Shown here: positions 1 to 10,602 of the stretch, piece after piece
Layout: each line of letters starts with the position of its first letter
Position numbering within the stretch: position 1 is the first letter of the stretch
NCBI RefSeq assembly: GCF_003952005.1
Contig: NZ_QXGJ01000008.1
Coordinates: 1-64,000 of the forward strand
Reading direction: 5' to 3'
Length of the DNA stretch: 64,000 nucleotides
Origin: Bifidobacterium callimiconis
Lineage (GTDB): Bacteria > Actinomycetota > Actinomycetes > Actinomycetales > Bifidobacteriaceae
Made by a program: the position numbers and the translations under genes
Notes under the pieces: generated by a model
Seen by the model: only the letters and a program-made list of their open reading frames with translations
The model's database searches: none
Told to the model about the DNA's origin: nothing

Positions 1-27
1 GGGTTGGGAGCGCGCAGGGGTCTGATC

Positions 28-178
28 CCTCCCCTTTGTCTGCTTTGCAGACATCTCCCCTCCCTGGGAGGGGAGACACTGGGGTATCTCATACTGGTCA
101 CTTGAGCAACCGGATCTGGGTGCTGACCCCTCCCCTCTGTCAGCGGAGCTGACATCTCCCCTCCCTGGGAGGGGAGAC
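28..178. repeat. Palindromic intergenic repeat, family A (two units)
   Basis: Two copies (about 28-76 and 127-178) of the unit CCCTCCCCT...gACATCTCCCCTCCC followed by GGGAGGGGAGA, forming a GC-rich hairpin. The same family recurs at many other intergenic sites in this window. No gene is seen in bases 1-191; the repeat lies just downstream of the dipeptidase stop codon, where it could also act as a hairpin terminator. Confidence 0.75.
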
Positions 179-191
179 GGCGAATTAGGAA

Positions 192-1787
192 TCAGTTGTC
201 GGAGAGGTGGAAATCGTTGCGCATGTTCATGCTGGCGGCGTACAGCACGTCGCCGAGCAGCGCGTCGGTCTCCGCCTTCACCTGATCGGCGATCGTCTGA
301 TTGGCGGCGGCGAGAATGCCGCGCACCTCCGGGTTACGCGTGGACGCGATGATCGCGTCGGCGTCACGCACGTCGTCGACGGCCTTCTCCTCGTCCGCAA
401 GATCATCCAGATCCACCGGATTCGTATCGAGACGGCCCACCTGCTCGTCGGCCGCGGCGAGCATACGGTGACCAAGTCCGCCGGTCTTCTCGCAGTAGCG
501 GTCGATCAGCGGCGACGCGGCGGCGAAATGCGCGTCGGCGAGCGCGGCGATCAGTCGGTTCGCCCAGTAGAAGTTGCCGGAGTCCACATGATCGGTGGTA
601 TCGGCAAGATAGGCGGGCGTGGTGTCGACGTTCGCGTAGAACGGCACGAGCGTGTTGAACGGGTTGGAGCCGAACGCCATCCACTGAATGGAGCGGCAGG
701 ATTCGGGACGGTACGGGCGGATCTGCATGACGGCGAGCTGGCTCTGACGATTGATGCCGATCGGGCGCAGACTGCCGCGCGTGTGTTCGTCGCCAAGCGT
801 TCCGTACGGATCGTACGGCGTGCCCTGATAGTGCGAGCTGAGCACGTACTTCACGTCCTCGATCGTGATCTTGCGTTCGGGCTGACGAGCCCACGGGATG
901 TCGTCGCTGTCGGGGCGATGGGCGGCGTCGGGGCCGTCCCACACCTCGTCGTACGGGTTGAGGAAGCGCTGCATGTACCAGGCGCGCGGCGTGTTGTACA
1001 CGTGGTCGCGGTCGGAATGCGAGCCGAACATGTCACGCGGGTTGAGCGGGCTGACCGGTTCGACGGCGAGATCGAGGTGATTGTCGTCGATGAACTCACG
1101 AAGGTCGGCGGAGCACATGTGCTCCTCCTGGGCGCCAAGTGCGTCGTCGAGATCGAACTCGTCGATGCCCAGCTGGTTCGGCATGGTCACGTAGGCGTCG
1201 TCGGGAACGCGCTTGGCGATCCAGTGATGGCCGCCGACGGTCTCCATCCACCAGATCTCGTTGACGTCGGAGAAGGCGATGCCGTTCATCTCGTAGGTGC
1301 CGTATTCCTCGAGCAGCGCACCGAGTCGTTCCACGCCTTCGCGGGCGGAGCGGATGTACGGCAGCACGATGGTGAGCATGTCTTCCTCGCCGATGCCGCC
1401 GGGCACTTCGGGTTCGTAGCCGGGCTCGCCTTCGGTTCCGCGCGCGGGGGTGAGCTCGACGAACGGGTCGGCGCCGATCACACGCTCGTTGGTGGTGAGG
1501 GTTTCGGTGGCGCTCATGGCCACGTTCGCCTCGTTGACGCCGGCCTCGCCCCAGATGCCTTCCTTGAGGTTCGCGTTCGGCACGGAGGTGTACTGCATCG
1601 GATCGTCCGGCAGGTCGAGTTCGACGTGGCTGATGACGGAACGGTAATGGCGAGGCTGATCATCGGGCTTGACGACGATGAACTTCTTCGACGTGAATTC
1701 GCCCTGCTGCGAATCCTCGTTGCGAGCGATGATCGTGGATCCGTCGTAGCTGGCGTTCTTGCCGACCAGAATCGTGGTGCATGCCAT
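192..1787 (-). CDS. pepD: C69 family dipeptidase
   Basis: 531 residues. The N-terminus [18 protein letters not shown] is the classic start of peptidase family C69 (PepD, Ntn-hydrolase fold), in which the Cys near the N-terminus is the nucleophile. These enzymes hydrolyse a broad range of dipeptides in the cytosol of lactobacilli and bifidobacteria. No signal peptide is seen. Length fits the longer actinobacterial members; the middle contains the conserved [17 protein letters not shown] block (about residues 178-190). An AAAGGAGAA Shine-Dalgarno stretch lies about 12 nt upstream of the ATG. The gene appears monocistronic, with hairpin repeats on both sides. Assignment to the family is secure; exact substrate preference is not deducible. 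Confidence 0.93.
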   Translation of the reverse strand: MACTTILVGKNASYDGSTIIARNEDSQQGEFTSKKFIVVKPDDQPRHYRSVISHVELDLPDDPMQYTSVPNANLKEGIWGEAGVNEANVAMSATETLTTNERVIGADPFVELTPARGTEGEPGYEPEVPGGIGEEDMLTIVLPYIRSAREGVERLGALLEEYGTYEMNGIAFSDVNEIWWMETVGGHHWIAKRVPDDAYVTMPNQLGIDEFDLDDALGAQEEHMCSADLREFIDDNHLDLAVEPVSPLNPRDMFGSHSDRDHVYNTPRAWYMQRFLNPYDEVWDGPDAAHRPDSDDIPWARQPERKITIEDVKYVLSSHYQGTPYDPYGTLGDEHTRGSLRPIGINRQSQLAVMQIRPYRPESCRSIQWMAFGSNPFNTLVPFYANVDTTPAYLADTTDHVDSGNFYWANRLIAALADAHFAAASPLIDRYCEKTGGLGHRMLAAADEQVGRLDTNPVDLDDLADEEKAVDDVRDADAIIASTRNPEVRGILAAANQTIADQVKAETDALLGDVLYAASMNMRNDFHLSDN

Positions 1788-1859
1788 GGTGGGTTTGGGT
1801 TCTCCTTTGGTGAATGATGGGTTTGAGGGGATGGCGGGGATGGGTGTGATCTGTGATCA

Positions 1860-1960
1860 CCTCATCCGTCACGCTGCGCGTGCCACCTTCCCCTCAAGGG
1901 GAAGGATAGGGAATGAAGTGCACTTCGTGTGCTGGCCTTCTCTGGGGAAGGATGGTTGGT
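1860..1960. repeat. Family A/B-like palindromic repeat, degenerate
   Basis: Contains CCTCATCCGTCACGCTGCGCG and CCTTCCCCTCAAGGGGAAGG, matching the half-elements found at 46.3, 48.8 and 51.4 kb. It fills the gap between the PEBP gene stop and the dipeptidase start and probably carries the pepD promoter on its edge. Confidence 0.55.
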
Positions 1961-1963
1961 GAG

Positions 1964-2524
1964 TCAGGCCTTGCCGGTGAGGAAGATGGCGTCCTGATCG
2001 GCGGGGTCGCCGTTGGCGGCGGAATCGCGCAGGGCGTGGATCATCTCGTTCATCCAGAAGCCGCCGTTCAGTCCCTTGAGCGGCTGCTTGGTGGCGTACA
2101 CGTGCAGATAGTAGTCGTGGTCCTTGTCCGGCGGCTGCGGTCCGTTGTACCGCATGGTCGCGGCCGGGTCGGTGCCGCCGACGAAGCGGGACGCCTGCGA
2201 GGTGCGGCCCTGCAGCGCCTCGGGGATCATGGCCACCATCTGGCGGGAGAAGTCCGGCGGGATCTGCAGCGCATGCGAATCGTTGAAGTCGTACATAAGC
2301 GCGGCGATCGGCAGATTGGCGACCGTCCAATGGATCCATTCGAACCCGCACACGGGAATCGAATCGGGGTCGGTGAACGTCCAGTGCAGGTACTGGGCGT
2401 CGGGATTGACATCGTCCACGTAGAACGGGAACGACACGACGGGCACGCCGGCGTTGATGTACTCCGGTTCGGCGGCCTTGGCGAACACATCGGGAATCAC
2501 GGTGAAATCGGCTGAAATCTTCAT
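1964..2524 (-). CDS. YbhB/YbcL family PEBP-like protein
   Basis: 186 residues resembling the bacterial phosphatidylethanolamine-binding (RKIP-like) family: an N-terminal strand region (VSFPFYVDDVNPDAQYLHWTF), the conserved WIHW segment (about residues 63-66) and the late block RYNGPQPP..HDYYLHVYA. The family binds small anionic ligands; the bacterial role is mostly unknown. No signal peptide, so cytosolic. A TATACT hexamer ends 6 nt before the ATG with no Shine-Dalgarno site, which suggests a leaderless mRNA. Flanked by a LacI regulator on the same strand upstream (57 nt away), but no shared pathway is evident. Confidence 0.9.
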   Translation of the reverse strand: MKISADFTVIPDVFAKAAEPEYINAGVPVVSFPFYVDDVNPDAQYLHWTFTDPDSIPVCGFEWIHWTVANLPIAALMYDFNDSHALQIPPDFSRQMVAMIPEALQGRTSQASRFVGGTDPAATMRYNGPQPPDKDHDYYLHVYATKQPLKGLNGGFWMNEMIHALRDSAANGDPADQDAIFLTGKA

Positions 2525-2530
2525 GGTTTC

Positions 2531-2536
2531 AGTATA
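2531..2536 (-). promoter_or_regulatory. Predicted -10 box of a leaderless PEBP transcript
   Basis: TATACT on the minus strand, 6 nt before the ATG at 2524. This spacing would place the transcription start at or next to the start codon. No convincing -35 was found. Confidence 0.45.
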
Positions 2537-2580
2537 GGTGGGCGAACGGGGGCAGCCGATTACGCTCGGTTACGGTGTGA

Positions 2581-3612
2581 TTACCGGCGCGGTGCGGGAG
2601 CGGTGCTCGCGCGGGGGATGAATTCGGCGGGCACGCGCACGACCGGACCGGCGGATTCGCCGATGTGCAGCAGACGTGAGATCAGGCAGCGGGCCGCCGC
2701 ACTGCCGAGGTCACGGTAGTCGATGGCGATGGTGGACAGCTGCGGCGTGTATTCCGCGCCCTGCACGATGCCGTCGAAGCCGATCACCGAGCAGCGGTCG
2801 GGAATCGCGTATCCGCGCGCGGCCAGCCCCTCCATGAACCCGATTGCCATCAGATCGTCGTAGGAGACCACCGCCGTGGTCGGATTACGCAGGAACTCGT
2901 CGACCGCACGCCGACCGCCCTCGCGCAGGAACGATTCGCCAGCCACGCGGCGCATCGTCATGCCGATTCTGCGGCTCGCCAGATGCAGGGAATTCCAACG
3001 GTATCCGTCCTGCCATGAGCCGTCCGGACCGGCCAGATACGTCACCTTGCCGTGGCCGAGTCGGGAAAGATACTCCATCGCGTCGGCCGTGGCAGCACGA
3101 TCGTCGACCACGATCGACGGCACGCCGCGCACCACACGATCGGCCACCACTGTGGGTACCACCTGCGCGATCTTGCGGATCGACGTGCTCGACGTGCGCG
3201 GCGAAGCGAACACGACCGCATCCACGAACGGGGCGAGACGCTCGGCGACCTCGATCTCGCGAACGGGGTCCTCCTGGAAATCGACGACGCTCGTCACGAA
3301 TCCGTATTCGGCAAGACGCGTATCCATGCCGTGGATCATGTCCACGAACACGGGATTGTCGAGGTTCGCCACCAGCACGGCGATCACGGAGCGCAGCTGC
3401 CGCTTCTCCTCCACCGGCGCGATCGGATCGGGGATATATCCGAGTTCGTTCGCCACCTGATGCACGTATCGCACCGTGCGCTCGCTCACGCGGCCGGGAC
3501 GAGAAAACGCGCGCGACACCGTGGTCAGCGACAGTCCGGCCGCCTCGGCCACGTCCTTGAGCCGCACCCGGGCCGGCGGGTGCCCCTTCTCCGAATCACT
3601 CATGTGCACCAT
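2581..3612 (-). CDS. LacI family transcriptional regulator
   Basis: 343 residues. The N-terminal helix-turn-helix of LacI type is clear (VRLKDVAEAAGLSLTTVSRA, about residues 16-36), followed by a hinge and a periplasmic-binding-protein-like effector domain (SVIAVLVANLDNPVFVDMIHG onwards, ending with the IGFDG and STIAIDYRDLG blocks). It is expected to bind an operator and release it on binding a sugar. No transporter or glycosidase lies next to it, so its regulon is elsewhere or it acts globally. A second in-frame ATG at 3603 is an alternative start; neither has a strong Shine-Dalgarno site. Two palindromes at 3676-3690 and 3693-3730 lie upstream and may be its own operators. Confidence 0.92.
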   Translation of the reverse strand: MVHMSDSEKGHPPARVRLKDVAEAAGLSLTTVSRAFSRPGRVSERTVRYVHQVANELGYIPDPIAPVEEKRQLRSVIAVLVANLDNPVFVDMIHGMDTRLAEYGFVTSVVDFQEDPVREIEVAERLAPFVDAVVFASPRTSSTSIRKIAQVVPTVVADRVVRGVPSIVVDDRAATADAMEYLSRLGHGKVTYLAGPDGSWQDGYRWNSLHLASRRIGMTMRRVAGESFLREGGRRAVDEFLRNPTTAVVSYDDLMAIGFMEGLAARGYAIPDRCSVIGFDGIVQGAEYTPQLSTIAIDYRDLGSAAARCLISRLLHIGESAGPVVRVPAEFIPRASTAPAPRR

Positions 3613-3675
3613 CGTAATGATGGGTGCGGCTGGGGACTCGGCATCGTGGCGGTCGACGCCCGATCAAGGCCCGGC

Positions 3676-3730
3676 AAATGCCCGGCATTTACTGGTTCAT
3701 GCAACAACAAGCATTTCGTCGCATGAACCA
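3676..3730. promoter_or_regulatory. Palindromes upstream of the LacI gene
   Basis: Two inverted repeats in the 315-nt gap between the LacI start and the ptsI stop. AAATGCC-C-GGCATTT (3676-3690) is a perfect odd palindrome about 65 nt upstream of the LacI ATG. TGGTTCATGC (3693-3702) and GCATGAACCA (3721-3730) are perfect 10-bp arms. The first has the size and symmetry of a LacI-type operator. The second may be a hairpin or a two-half-site operator. No gene is seen in this gap. Confidence 0.4.
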
Positions 3731-3808
3731 GAAATAGAGCTGAAGGACTCCCCTCGGTCTGTCATGTATTGAACGGCCGCCTTCCCCGGGGAGTCGAAGA
3801 ACGAGGAA

Positions 3809-3846
3809 GTGGCCCGGACCCAAGGAAGGCAAAAAATCCGGGCCAC
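3809..3846 (-). terminator. Hairpin terminator downstream of ptsI
   Basis: GTGGCCCGGA (3809-3818) and TCCGGGCCAC (3837-3846) are perfect 10-bp arms about 80 nt beyond the ptsI stop. The loop carries an A6 run on the plus strand (T6 on the ptsI strand). Confidence 0.5.
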
Positions 3847-3927
3847 AGTGATATCGCCGCAAAGCGGCGATCCAGCCGATCGGCGTCAACGCTCAGGTGT
3901 ATCGGCCATTTGGCTGGCAGAGTTGAA

Positions 3928-5583
3928 TCAGTCGCCCCAGGCGGGCTTGTAGAACTCGCCGTTAAGCGCCTTCTCGGCCTTCTCGCGGGCCTCGTCCATC
4001 GTCCAGTTGGCCAGTTCGGCGCGTACGTCGTCGAGGGCGACCGGAGTCATCGACAGGGAGTTGACGCCAATGCCGGCGAGAACCACGGCCAGATCGGGAT
4101 CGGCCGCAGCCTCACCGCACACGCCGACCGGCATGCCGTACTTGTTGCCGGCATCGGCGATGAGCTTGATCATGCGCAGCACGGCCGGATGCCATGCGGT
4201 CTGGTAGTTGGAGACCGTGCCGAGCGTACGGTCGGCGGCCATGGTGTACTGGGTCAGATCGTTGGTGCCGATCGACACGAAGTCGGCGACCTGCGCCACC
4301 TTGTCGGCCATCAGGGCGATGGACGGCACCTCGGCCATCACACCGACCTTCTTCAGACCGAAGCTCTTGCCCAGCTTGACGAAGTAGGCGGCCTCATGCT
4401 CGTCGGAGACCATCGGGGCCATGACCCACAGATCGGCGTTGGTCTGGGCGTCGGCGGCGGCAAGGGCCTTGAGCTGGCCCTCGATGACGTCCTTGTGCAC
4501 GCGCAGGGTGCGCAGACCGCGCAGACCCAGCGCGGGATTCGGCTCGTCCTCCTGAGTGAGGAACGGCAGCGGCTTGTCCGCACCGGCGTCGAGCAGACGG
4601 ATCACGACCTTCTTGCCCGGGAAACGGCTCAGCAGTTCGGTGTAAGCCTTCGTCTGTTCCTCCACGCTCGGCGGCTCGGAGTTGCCGATGAACAGGAACT
4701 CCGTGCGGAACAGGCCCACGCCCTCGGCGCCGTACTCGAGCGCCGGATCGGCGTCCTTGGGCTTGCCGACGTTGGCGAGCAGCGGAATGTGGGTGCCGTC
4801 CTTGAGGGAACCGGGCTTGCCGCGCAGCTCCTTGGCCTTGGCGGCGTGGGCGCGGGCTGCCTCGGCGGCGGCGATTTGGTCGTCGGTCGGCTCGGAGATC
4901 ACGGTGCCGGAAGCCGCGTTGACGATCACGGTCTCGCCGTCGGTCAGATCATCGGCCTCGGCCGCGGAGACCACCGCGACGATGCCACGGGCGCGGGCCA
5001 GGATGGCGGTGTGCGAGGTGGGACCTCCCTGCGAGGTGACGATGGCGAGGGTCTTGTCCATGTCAAGCGAGGCGGTGTCGGCGGGGGAAAGATCCTCGGC
5101 CACCAGCACGAACGGGGTCTCGCTGAACGGAATGCCGGGGGCCGGCAGACCCATCAGGTTGGCGATGACGCGCTGACCGACATCATGCAGATCGGCCGCA
5201 CGTTCGGCCTGGTAGCCGCCGATCGCCTTGAACACGGACTCGACCGCGGCGAATCCCTCCAGCACAGCACGCTCGGCGGTCTTGCCATTGGCGATGAGAT
5301 CGGAGATGTTCTTGGCCAGCGACGGATCGGACGCGAACATGGAGATGGCCTGCAGGATCGGAGCGGCCTTCTTGGCACCCTCGTCTCCGTTGGCGGCCTC
5401 TTCGGCACGACGACGCAGATCGTCGTTCACCACGGCCAGCGCATCGTTCGCGCGCTTGATCTCCGCCTCGGCGGACACGCTCTCCGCACGCGGCGTATCC
5501 GCCGGCTCCGGCAATGCCGCCGCCATACGGACGACAGGACCAACCGCAACGCCGCGGCCAATGCCAACACCTGTGATTTCCAT
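3928..5583 (-). CDS. ptsI: Phosphoenolpyruvate-protein phosphotransferase (PTS enzyme I)
   Basis: 551 residues from MEITGVGIGRG, preceded by AAGGAGAAT. Enzyme I takes phosphate from PEP and passes it to HPr, feeding all PTS permeases in the cell. The phospho-His motif GGPTSHTAIL places the active His at about residue 191. The PEP-binding half has the LFRTEFLF, GTNDLTQYTMAADR and GVCGEAAADP blocks, the last with the catalytic Cys. Length is normal for the family. The reading frame extends upstream without a stop, but this start is the one with a Shine-Dalgarno site and matches the family N-terminus. It is transcribed divergently from ptsH. It would power the beta-glucoside PTS encoded at 9.7-12 kb. 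Confidence 0.97.
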   Translation of the reverse strand: MEITGVGIGRGVAVGPVVRMAAALPEPADTPRAESVSAEAEIKRANDALAVVNDDLRRRAEEAANGDEGAKKAAPILQAISMFASDPSLAKNISDLIANGKTAERAVLEGFAAVESVFKAIGGYQAERAADLHDVGQRVIANLMGLPAPGIPFSETPFVLVAEDLSPADTASLDMDKTLAIVTSQGGPTSHTAILARARGIVAVVSAAEADDLTDGETVIVNAASGTVISEPTDDQIAAAEAARAHAAKAKELRGKPGSLKDGTHIPLLANVGKPKDADPALEYGAEGVGLFRTEFLFIGNSEPPSVEEQTKAYTELLSRFPGKKVVIRLLDAGADKPLPFLTQEDEPNPALGLRGLRTLRVHKDVIEGQLKALAAADAQTNADLWVMAPMVSDEHEAAYFVKLGKSFGLKKVGVMAEVPSIALMADKVAQVADFVSIGTNDLTQYTMAADRTLGTVSNYQTAWHPAVLRMIKLIADAGNKYGMPVGVCGEAAADPDLAVVLAGIGVNSLSMTPVALDDVRAELANWTMDEAREKAEKALNGEFYKPAWGD

Positions 5584-5625
5584 GGGATTCTCCTTCTTTG
5601 TTTGGTATTCAGTTGTCCTGAGCTG

Positions 5626-5684
5626 TTTCAGAAATCGTTTTCTGAAAGTCTGAATTTTATACTTTTCTTTTCGCGACACACCAA
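5626..5684 (-). promoter_or_regulatory. ptsI promoter with an overlapping palindromic operator candidate
   Basis: On the minus strand: -35 TTGGTG (5679-5684), 17-bp spacer, -10 TATAAA (5656-5661). Just downstream, around the predicted start site, lies a palindrome with perfect 9-bp arms, TTTCAGAAA (5626-5634) and TTTCTGAAA (5639-5647). Its position suits a repressor site or a 5' leader hairpin controlling ptsI. Confidence 0.55.
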
Positions 5685-5720
5685 GGGTAATCGTTTGCTG
5701 GATTTTGTCGCCGTATACAC

Positions 5721-5726
5721 TATACT
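5721..5726 (+). promoter_or_regulatory. Candidate -10 box for ptsH
   Basis: TATACT about 75 nt before the ptsH start. No good -35 at 16-18 nt, so this is a weak call. The 218-nt ptsI-ptsH divergent gap holds both promoters. Confidence 0.3.
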
Positions 5727-5801
5727 CGTCAATACGTGGTCGAAATCGACCGCAACGAGATGCACACAACCAACTATCCACAGACGCAAAGGAGTGTCAT
5801 C

Positions 5802-6062
5802 ATGGTTACCCGCACAGCAGTCATCAACGATCCGGTCGGCATTCACGCCCGCCCGGCGGCCCAGTTCGTTCAGGCCGTCATGGGCTCCGGCTGCACCGTC
5901 ACCATCGCCAAGGAGGGCGGCGATCCCGCTCCGGCCGGCTCCATCCTGTCGATCATGGCCCTGGGTATTCAGCAGGGCGATACGGTGGAAATCACCGTTG
6001 AGGGCGACAACGCCGAATCCGTTGCCGATTCCCTGATCGAAACTCTTCTCGCCGCCGACTGA
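5802..6062 (+). CDS. ptsH: Phosphocarrier protein HPr
   Basis: 86 residues, the usual HPr size. The active-site segment GIHARPAAQ places the phosphorylated His at residue 15. Ser47, in GSILSIMALG, aligns with the regulatory Ser46 of Firmicutes HPr, but no HPr kinase gene is in this window, and actinobacteria often lack that control. AAAGGAG precedes the ATG. HPr relays phosphate from enzyme I to the sugar-specific IIA proteins. Unusually, ptsH does not precede ptsI in an operon but faces away from it across a shared 218-nt control region. A strong terminator follows. Confidence 0.97.
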   Translation: MVTRTAVINDPVGIHARPAAQFVQAVMGSGCTVTIAKEGGDPAPAGSILSIMALGIQQGDTVEITVEGDNAESVADSLIETLLAAD

Positions 6063-6090
6063 TTTCACAGTCGACACCCGCTGTTTGCCT

Positions 6091-6124
6091 ACGACCGCCC
6101 GCGGTATCCGGGCGGTCGTATTCT
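6091..6124 (+). terminator. Intrinsic terminator after ptsH
   Basis: ACGACCGCCCG (6091-6101) pairs perfectly with CGGGCGGTCGT (6109-6119), followed by ATTCTGTTCT. It lies 30 nt beyond the ptsH stop. Confidence 0.7.
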
Positions 6125-6190
6125 GTTCTGCGAAACATTTCGACCCCCACGCATGCATCATGCGGGCACGGCGACCATCAGGAAGGGCGT

Positions 6191-7339
6191 ATGACCAAAC
6201 ACATACCAACGGCATCCGCATCATCATCGACCCCCTCTCTCGCCAATGTGGCGGCACTGGCGGGCGTCTCCTCCGCCACGGCGTCCCGCGTACTGTCCGG
6301 CAAACGCACGAAAGACGACGACATCGCCCGAAACGTGCGAGACGCCGCCATCAAACTCAACTATTCGGTGAATCACGCGGCCAGCGCACTGCGCTCCGAC
6401 GTGACCAACACCATCGGCCTGATCGCGTCCAACGCCGACGACCCATTCGTCGCCCAGCTGATCGGAGTCCTCGAACCGATGATCAGCCAGCGGTCGCAGC
6501 AGCTGGCGCTTGGCCTCGGCGGCACAGCCACGCTGCTGAAGCAACGCATCGCCGCCATGACGGCCCGTCATGTGGACGGTCTGATCATCGCGACCGACCC
6601 CGGCGTCGATCTCACGGATGTTCTGGAGCATCACGCCCGGCGTATTCCCATCGTGCAGGTGGGCGGCACCCAGCGAGCGTTCTGCACGTCGATGATCGGC
6701 ATCGACAACGCGGCATCCATGACGGAGACCCTGCGGCACCTCGCCAAAGTCGGCGTACGGTCGGCCGCATTCCTGCACGGACCCCGCCCGACGGTCTCCG
6801 CTGCCGGCAACGGCGGTGCGTTCGACGCCGACGCGCTGCTGAGCGCATTCGATTCCCAGACCACGCAATACGGCCTGTTCACCCGCCGGGAATGGAACGA
6901 CCGGACGGCCGTACCAGCCGGCACCTCGACGATGGCATACGGATTCGATTACGCCACGAGGCTGTTCGCGAACTCCGGTGATGGCAACTCCGGCGACGGC
7001 GACGCCGGCGACATTGCCACGGAAACGAGGAACGACACGAGCGCATTCCAGCGACGCCCCGAAGCGCTGATCTGCATCAACGACGCCATCGCGATGGGCG
7101 CACTGCACGCACTGCACGCACTGGGACTGCGCGTCCCGCAGGACGTGTGCATCGTCAGCCATGGCGATACGCCGCTCGCGACGCTCGCCATGCCGCAGCT
7201 GACGTCCCTGCAGCCGCCCACGCAGCAGATCGCCGCAGAGGCGCTGCGTCTGATCGACGCCGACCGTGATTGCCCGGCTCATGTCTTCCTCCTTCCTCAT
7301 GTGATAGTCCGCGATTCCACGCAACGTTCCCGTTCCTGA
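6191..7339 (+). CDS. LacI family transcriptional regulator
   Basis: 382 residues. N-terminal LacI helix-turn-helix (SLANVAALAGVSSATASRVLSG, about residues 16-37), then effector domain (TNTIGLIASNADDPFVAQLIG onwards; CIVSHGDTPLATLAMPQLTSL near the end in place of the usual IGFDD block). An unusual Gly/Asp/Asn-rich insert (NSGDGNSGDGDAGD, about residues 261-274) interrupts the second lobe. AGGAAGGG precedes the ATG. The gene sits directly after ptsH and converges on the PTS beta-glucoside operon, so a role in PTS or sugar control is plausible but unproven. Confidence 0.9.
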   Translation: MTKHIPTASASSSTPSLANVAALAGVSSATASRVLSGKRTKDDDIARNVRDAAIKLNYSVNHAASALRSDVTNTIGLIASNADDPFVAQLIGVLEPMISQRSQQLALGLGGTATLLKQRIAAMTARHVDGLIIATDPGVDLTDVLEHHARRIPIVQVGGTQRAFCTSMIGIDNAASMTETLRHLAKVGVRSAAFLHGPRPTVSAAGNGGAFDADALLSAFDSQTTQYGLFTRREWNDRTAVPAGTSTMAYGFDYATRLFANSGDGNSGDGDAGDIATETRNDTSAFQRRPEALICINDAIAMGALHALHALGLRVPQDVCIVSHGDTPLATLAMPQLTSLQPPTQQIAAEALRLIDADRDCPAHVFLLPHVIVRDSTQRSRS

Positions 7340-7350
7340 CTGCGGCCGAC

Positions 7351-8196
7351 CTACAGCAGCTGCAGTCGCTGAAGCGCCTGATACAGCCCGCCCTCGTCGA
7401 CGTCGCCCGTGACGAAATCGGCGACATCCTTGACGGAATCGGTGCCGTTGCCCATGGCCACGGCGGTGCCGGCCGCCTCGAGCATGGCCAGATCGTTGTC
7501 ACTATCGCCAACGGCCACGGTTTCCGACATCGGCACGCCGGTCAGTTCGGCGACCTCGCGCAATGCCGAACCCTTGGTGACGCCCGGAATCATCACCTCG
7601 CCGTTGACCTTCGCAAACGAACCCATCGAGCCGTTGACCATCGCCAGATCGTCGCCGAGCGCCCAATGCACGTCGGCCAGGGTGAGCTCGGAATCGTCCG
7701 GCACCAGGAACGTGCCCTTGCTGGCCGGCACAACATCGCCGATGCCGCAGCCAAGCGAGACCGCATGACGTCGGCTGTCGTCGATGTCATGCCAACGGGA
7801 CATCGCATCCGAAGAGTCCTTGAACCGTGTGAACACCTGAAGCCTCTCGAGAAGTCGGCGAGTGCCCCACATGCCCTTGGACGACTGCCAGACGTAATCC
7901 ACGCCCAACGTGTCCAGCACCTTGCTGGCGCTCGTCACCACATCCGGCTCTATGAACCGTTCGGAGCGCACCGTTCCGCCGACTTCCACGTATGCGCCGG
8001 ATACGGCGATCAGTCCGTCGAAGCCCGTCTGGAGAATATGGTCCTCGATCTCCACACTGGCCCGCCCGGTGCAGATCATCACCAGATGCCCCTTGGCCTG
8101 GGCGGCGTGTACAGCACTGACCGCGCTCTCGGGAATATGATGCGTCCGTCCTACCAGCGTGCCATCGATATCCAGCAGAATCAGCTTGCGCGACAT
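7351..8196 (-). CDS. Cof-type HAD family phosphatase
   Basis: 281 residues from MSRKLILLDIDGTLV, preceded by AAAGGAA. HAD motif I DIDGT (Asp9 and Asp11), motif II in MICTGR, motif III Lys and motif IV GDSDNDLAM are all present; the large insert between motifs II and III marks the Cof/type IIB subgroup, which dephosphorylates sugar phosphates and related metabolites. It is the last gene of the PTS beta-glucoside operon, 99 nt after the GH1 gene, so a sugar-phosphate substrate is likely (inference). The reading frame extends upstream to 8250, but the conserved N-terminus and Shine-Dalgarno site favour this start. Confidence 0.9.
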   Translation of the reverse strand: MSRKLILLDIDGTLVGRTHHIPESAVSAVHAAQAKGHLVMICTGRASVEIEDHILQTGFDGLIAVSGAYVEVGGTVRSERFIEPDVVTSASKVLDTLGVDYVWQSSKGMWGTRRLLERLQVFTRFKDSSDAMSRWHDIDDSRRHAVSLGCGIGDVVPASKGTFLVPDDSELTLADVHWALGDDLAMVNGSMGSFAKVNGEVMIPGVTKGSALREVAELTGVPMSETVAVGDSDNDLAMLEAAGTAVAMGNGTDSVKDVADFVTGDVDEGGLYQALQRLQLL

Positions 8197-8295
8197 CGTA
8201 TTCCTTTCTCTCCGTCCGGCTCCCTGCCGGCGTATCCGCGTTGCTTGCACATAATGCGATGTGGACCGAAACTCCCGTTTCGGCCCACACAGCCT

Positions 8296-10054
<1,759 letters not shown>

Positions 10055-10098
10055 GATGTTCTCCTGTACTCTTTGATCCTGTTGCGTTCCGGCCGCGA

Positions 10099-10398
10099 TC
10101 ACTTGCCGGCGAGCTTCAGGGCGAAGTCGAGGACGTTGCCGCCACGGGCCATGCCGTAGTCCTGCGGGGCGATGACCTCGACGGGCTTGGAGGCGAACTC
10201 CTTCTTGACGCCACGGAGCATGTAGCGCACCTGGGGTCCGAGGAGGATGACGTCGGCGTCCTGGGCGTTGGTTTCGAGGGTGGAGACCGGCATGGCGGAG
10301 ATGTCGGCGTCCATGCCACGCTGGGCGGCGGCGTCCTGCATCTTCTTCACCAGAATGGAAGTGGACATTCCATCGCTGCAGCACAGTACGATCTTCAT
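10099..10398 (-). CDS. PTS lactose/cellobiose-type IIB component
   Basis: 99 residues from MKIVLCCSDGMSTS, with AAGGAGAA upstream. Cys7 is the expected phosphocysteine, followed by the SxGMSTS phosphate-binding loop. Length equals a stand-alone IIB of the cellobiose family. It transfers phosphate from IIA to the incoming sugar held by IIC. It lies 44 nt before the IIA gene; together with IIC this makes a complete three-protein permease with separate polypeptides. Confidence 0.95.
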   Translation of the reverse strand: MKIVLCCSDGMSTSILVKKMQDAAAQRGMDADISAMPVSTLETNAQDADVILLGPQVRYMLRGVKKEFASKPVEVIAPQDYGMARGGNVLDFALKLAGK

Positions 10399-10602
10399 GA
10401 TGTTCTCCTTTGAATTCCGCGGCCGAAGCCGCTCATGATGGTAGGCAATTACTAATGTGAGAGAAACGATGGCAATACGTTGCCGCATCGCCAAGAATGT
10501 TATTGAATTTTTTAGGGGGGCGGCTGGCCGCATCATCGATTGGCGGTCGACGATTGGTTGCACGGCCAGCCGGATATGACGGGAAAGCTAAGACTTAGCG
10601 GA

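Noticed and set aside
3769..6036. 755-codon plus-strand frame across ptsI
   Set aside because: Antisense shadow of ptsI that also runs through the divergent promoter and ptsH start; no recognisable domain.
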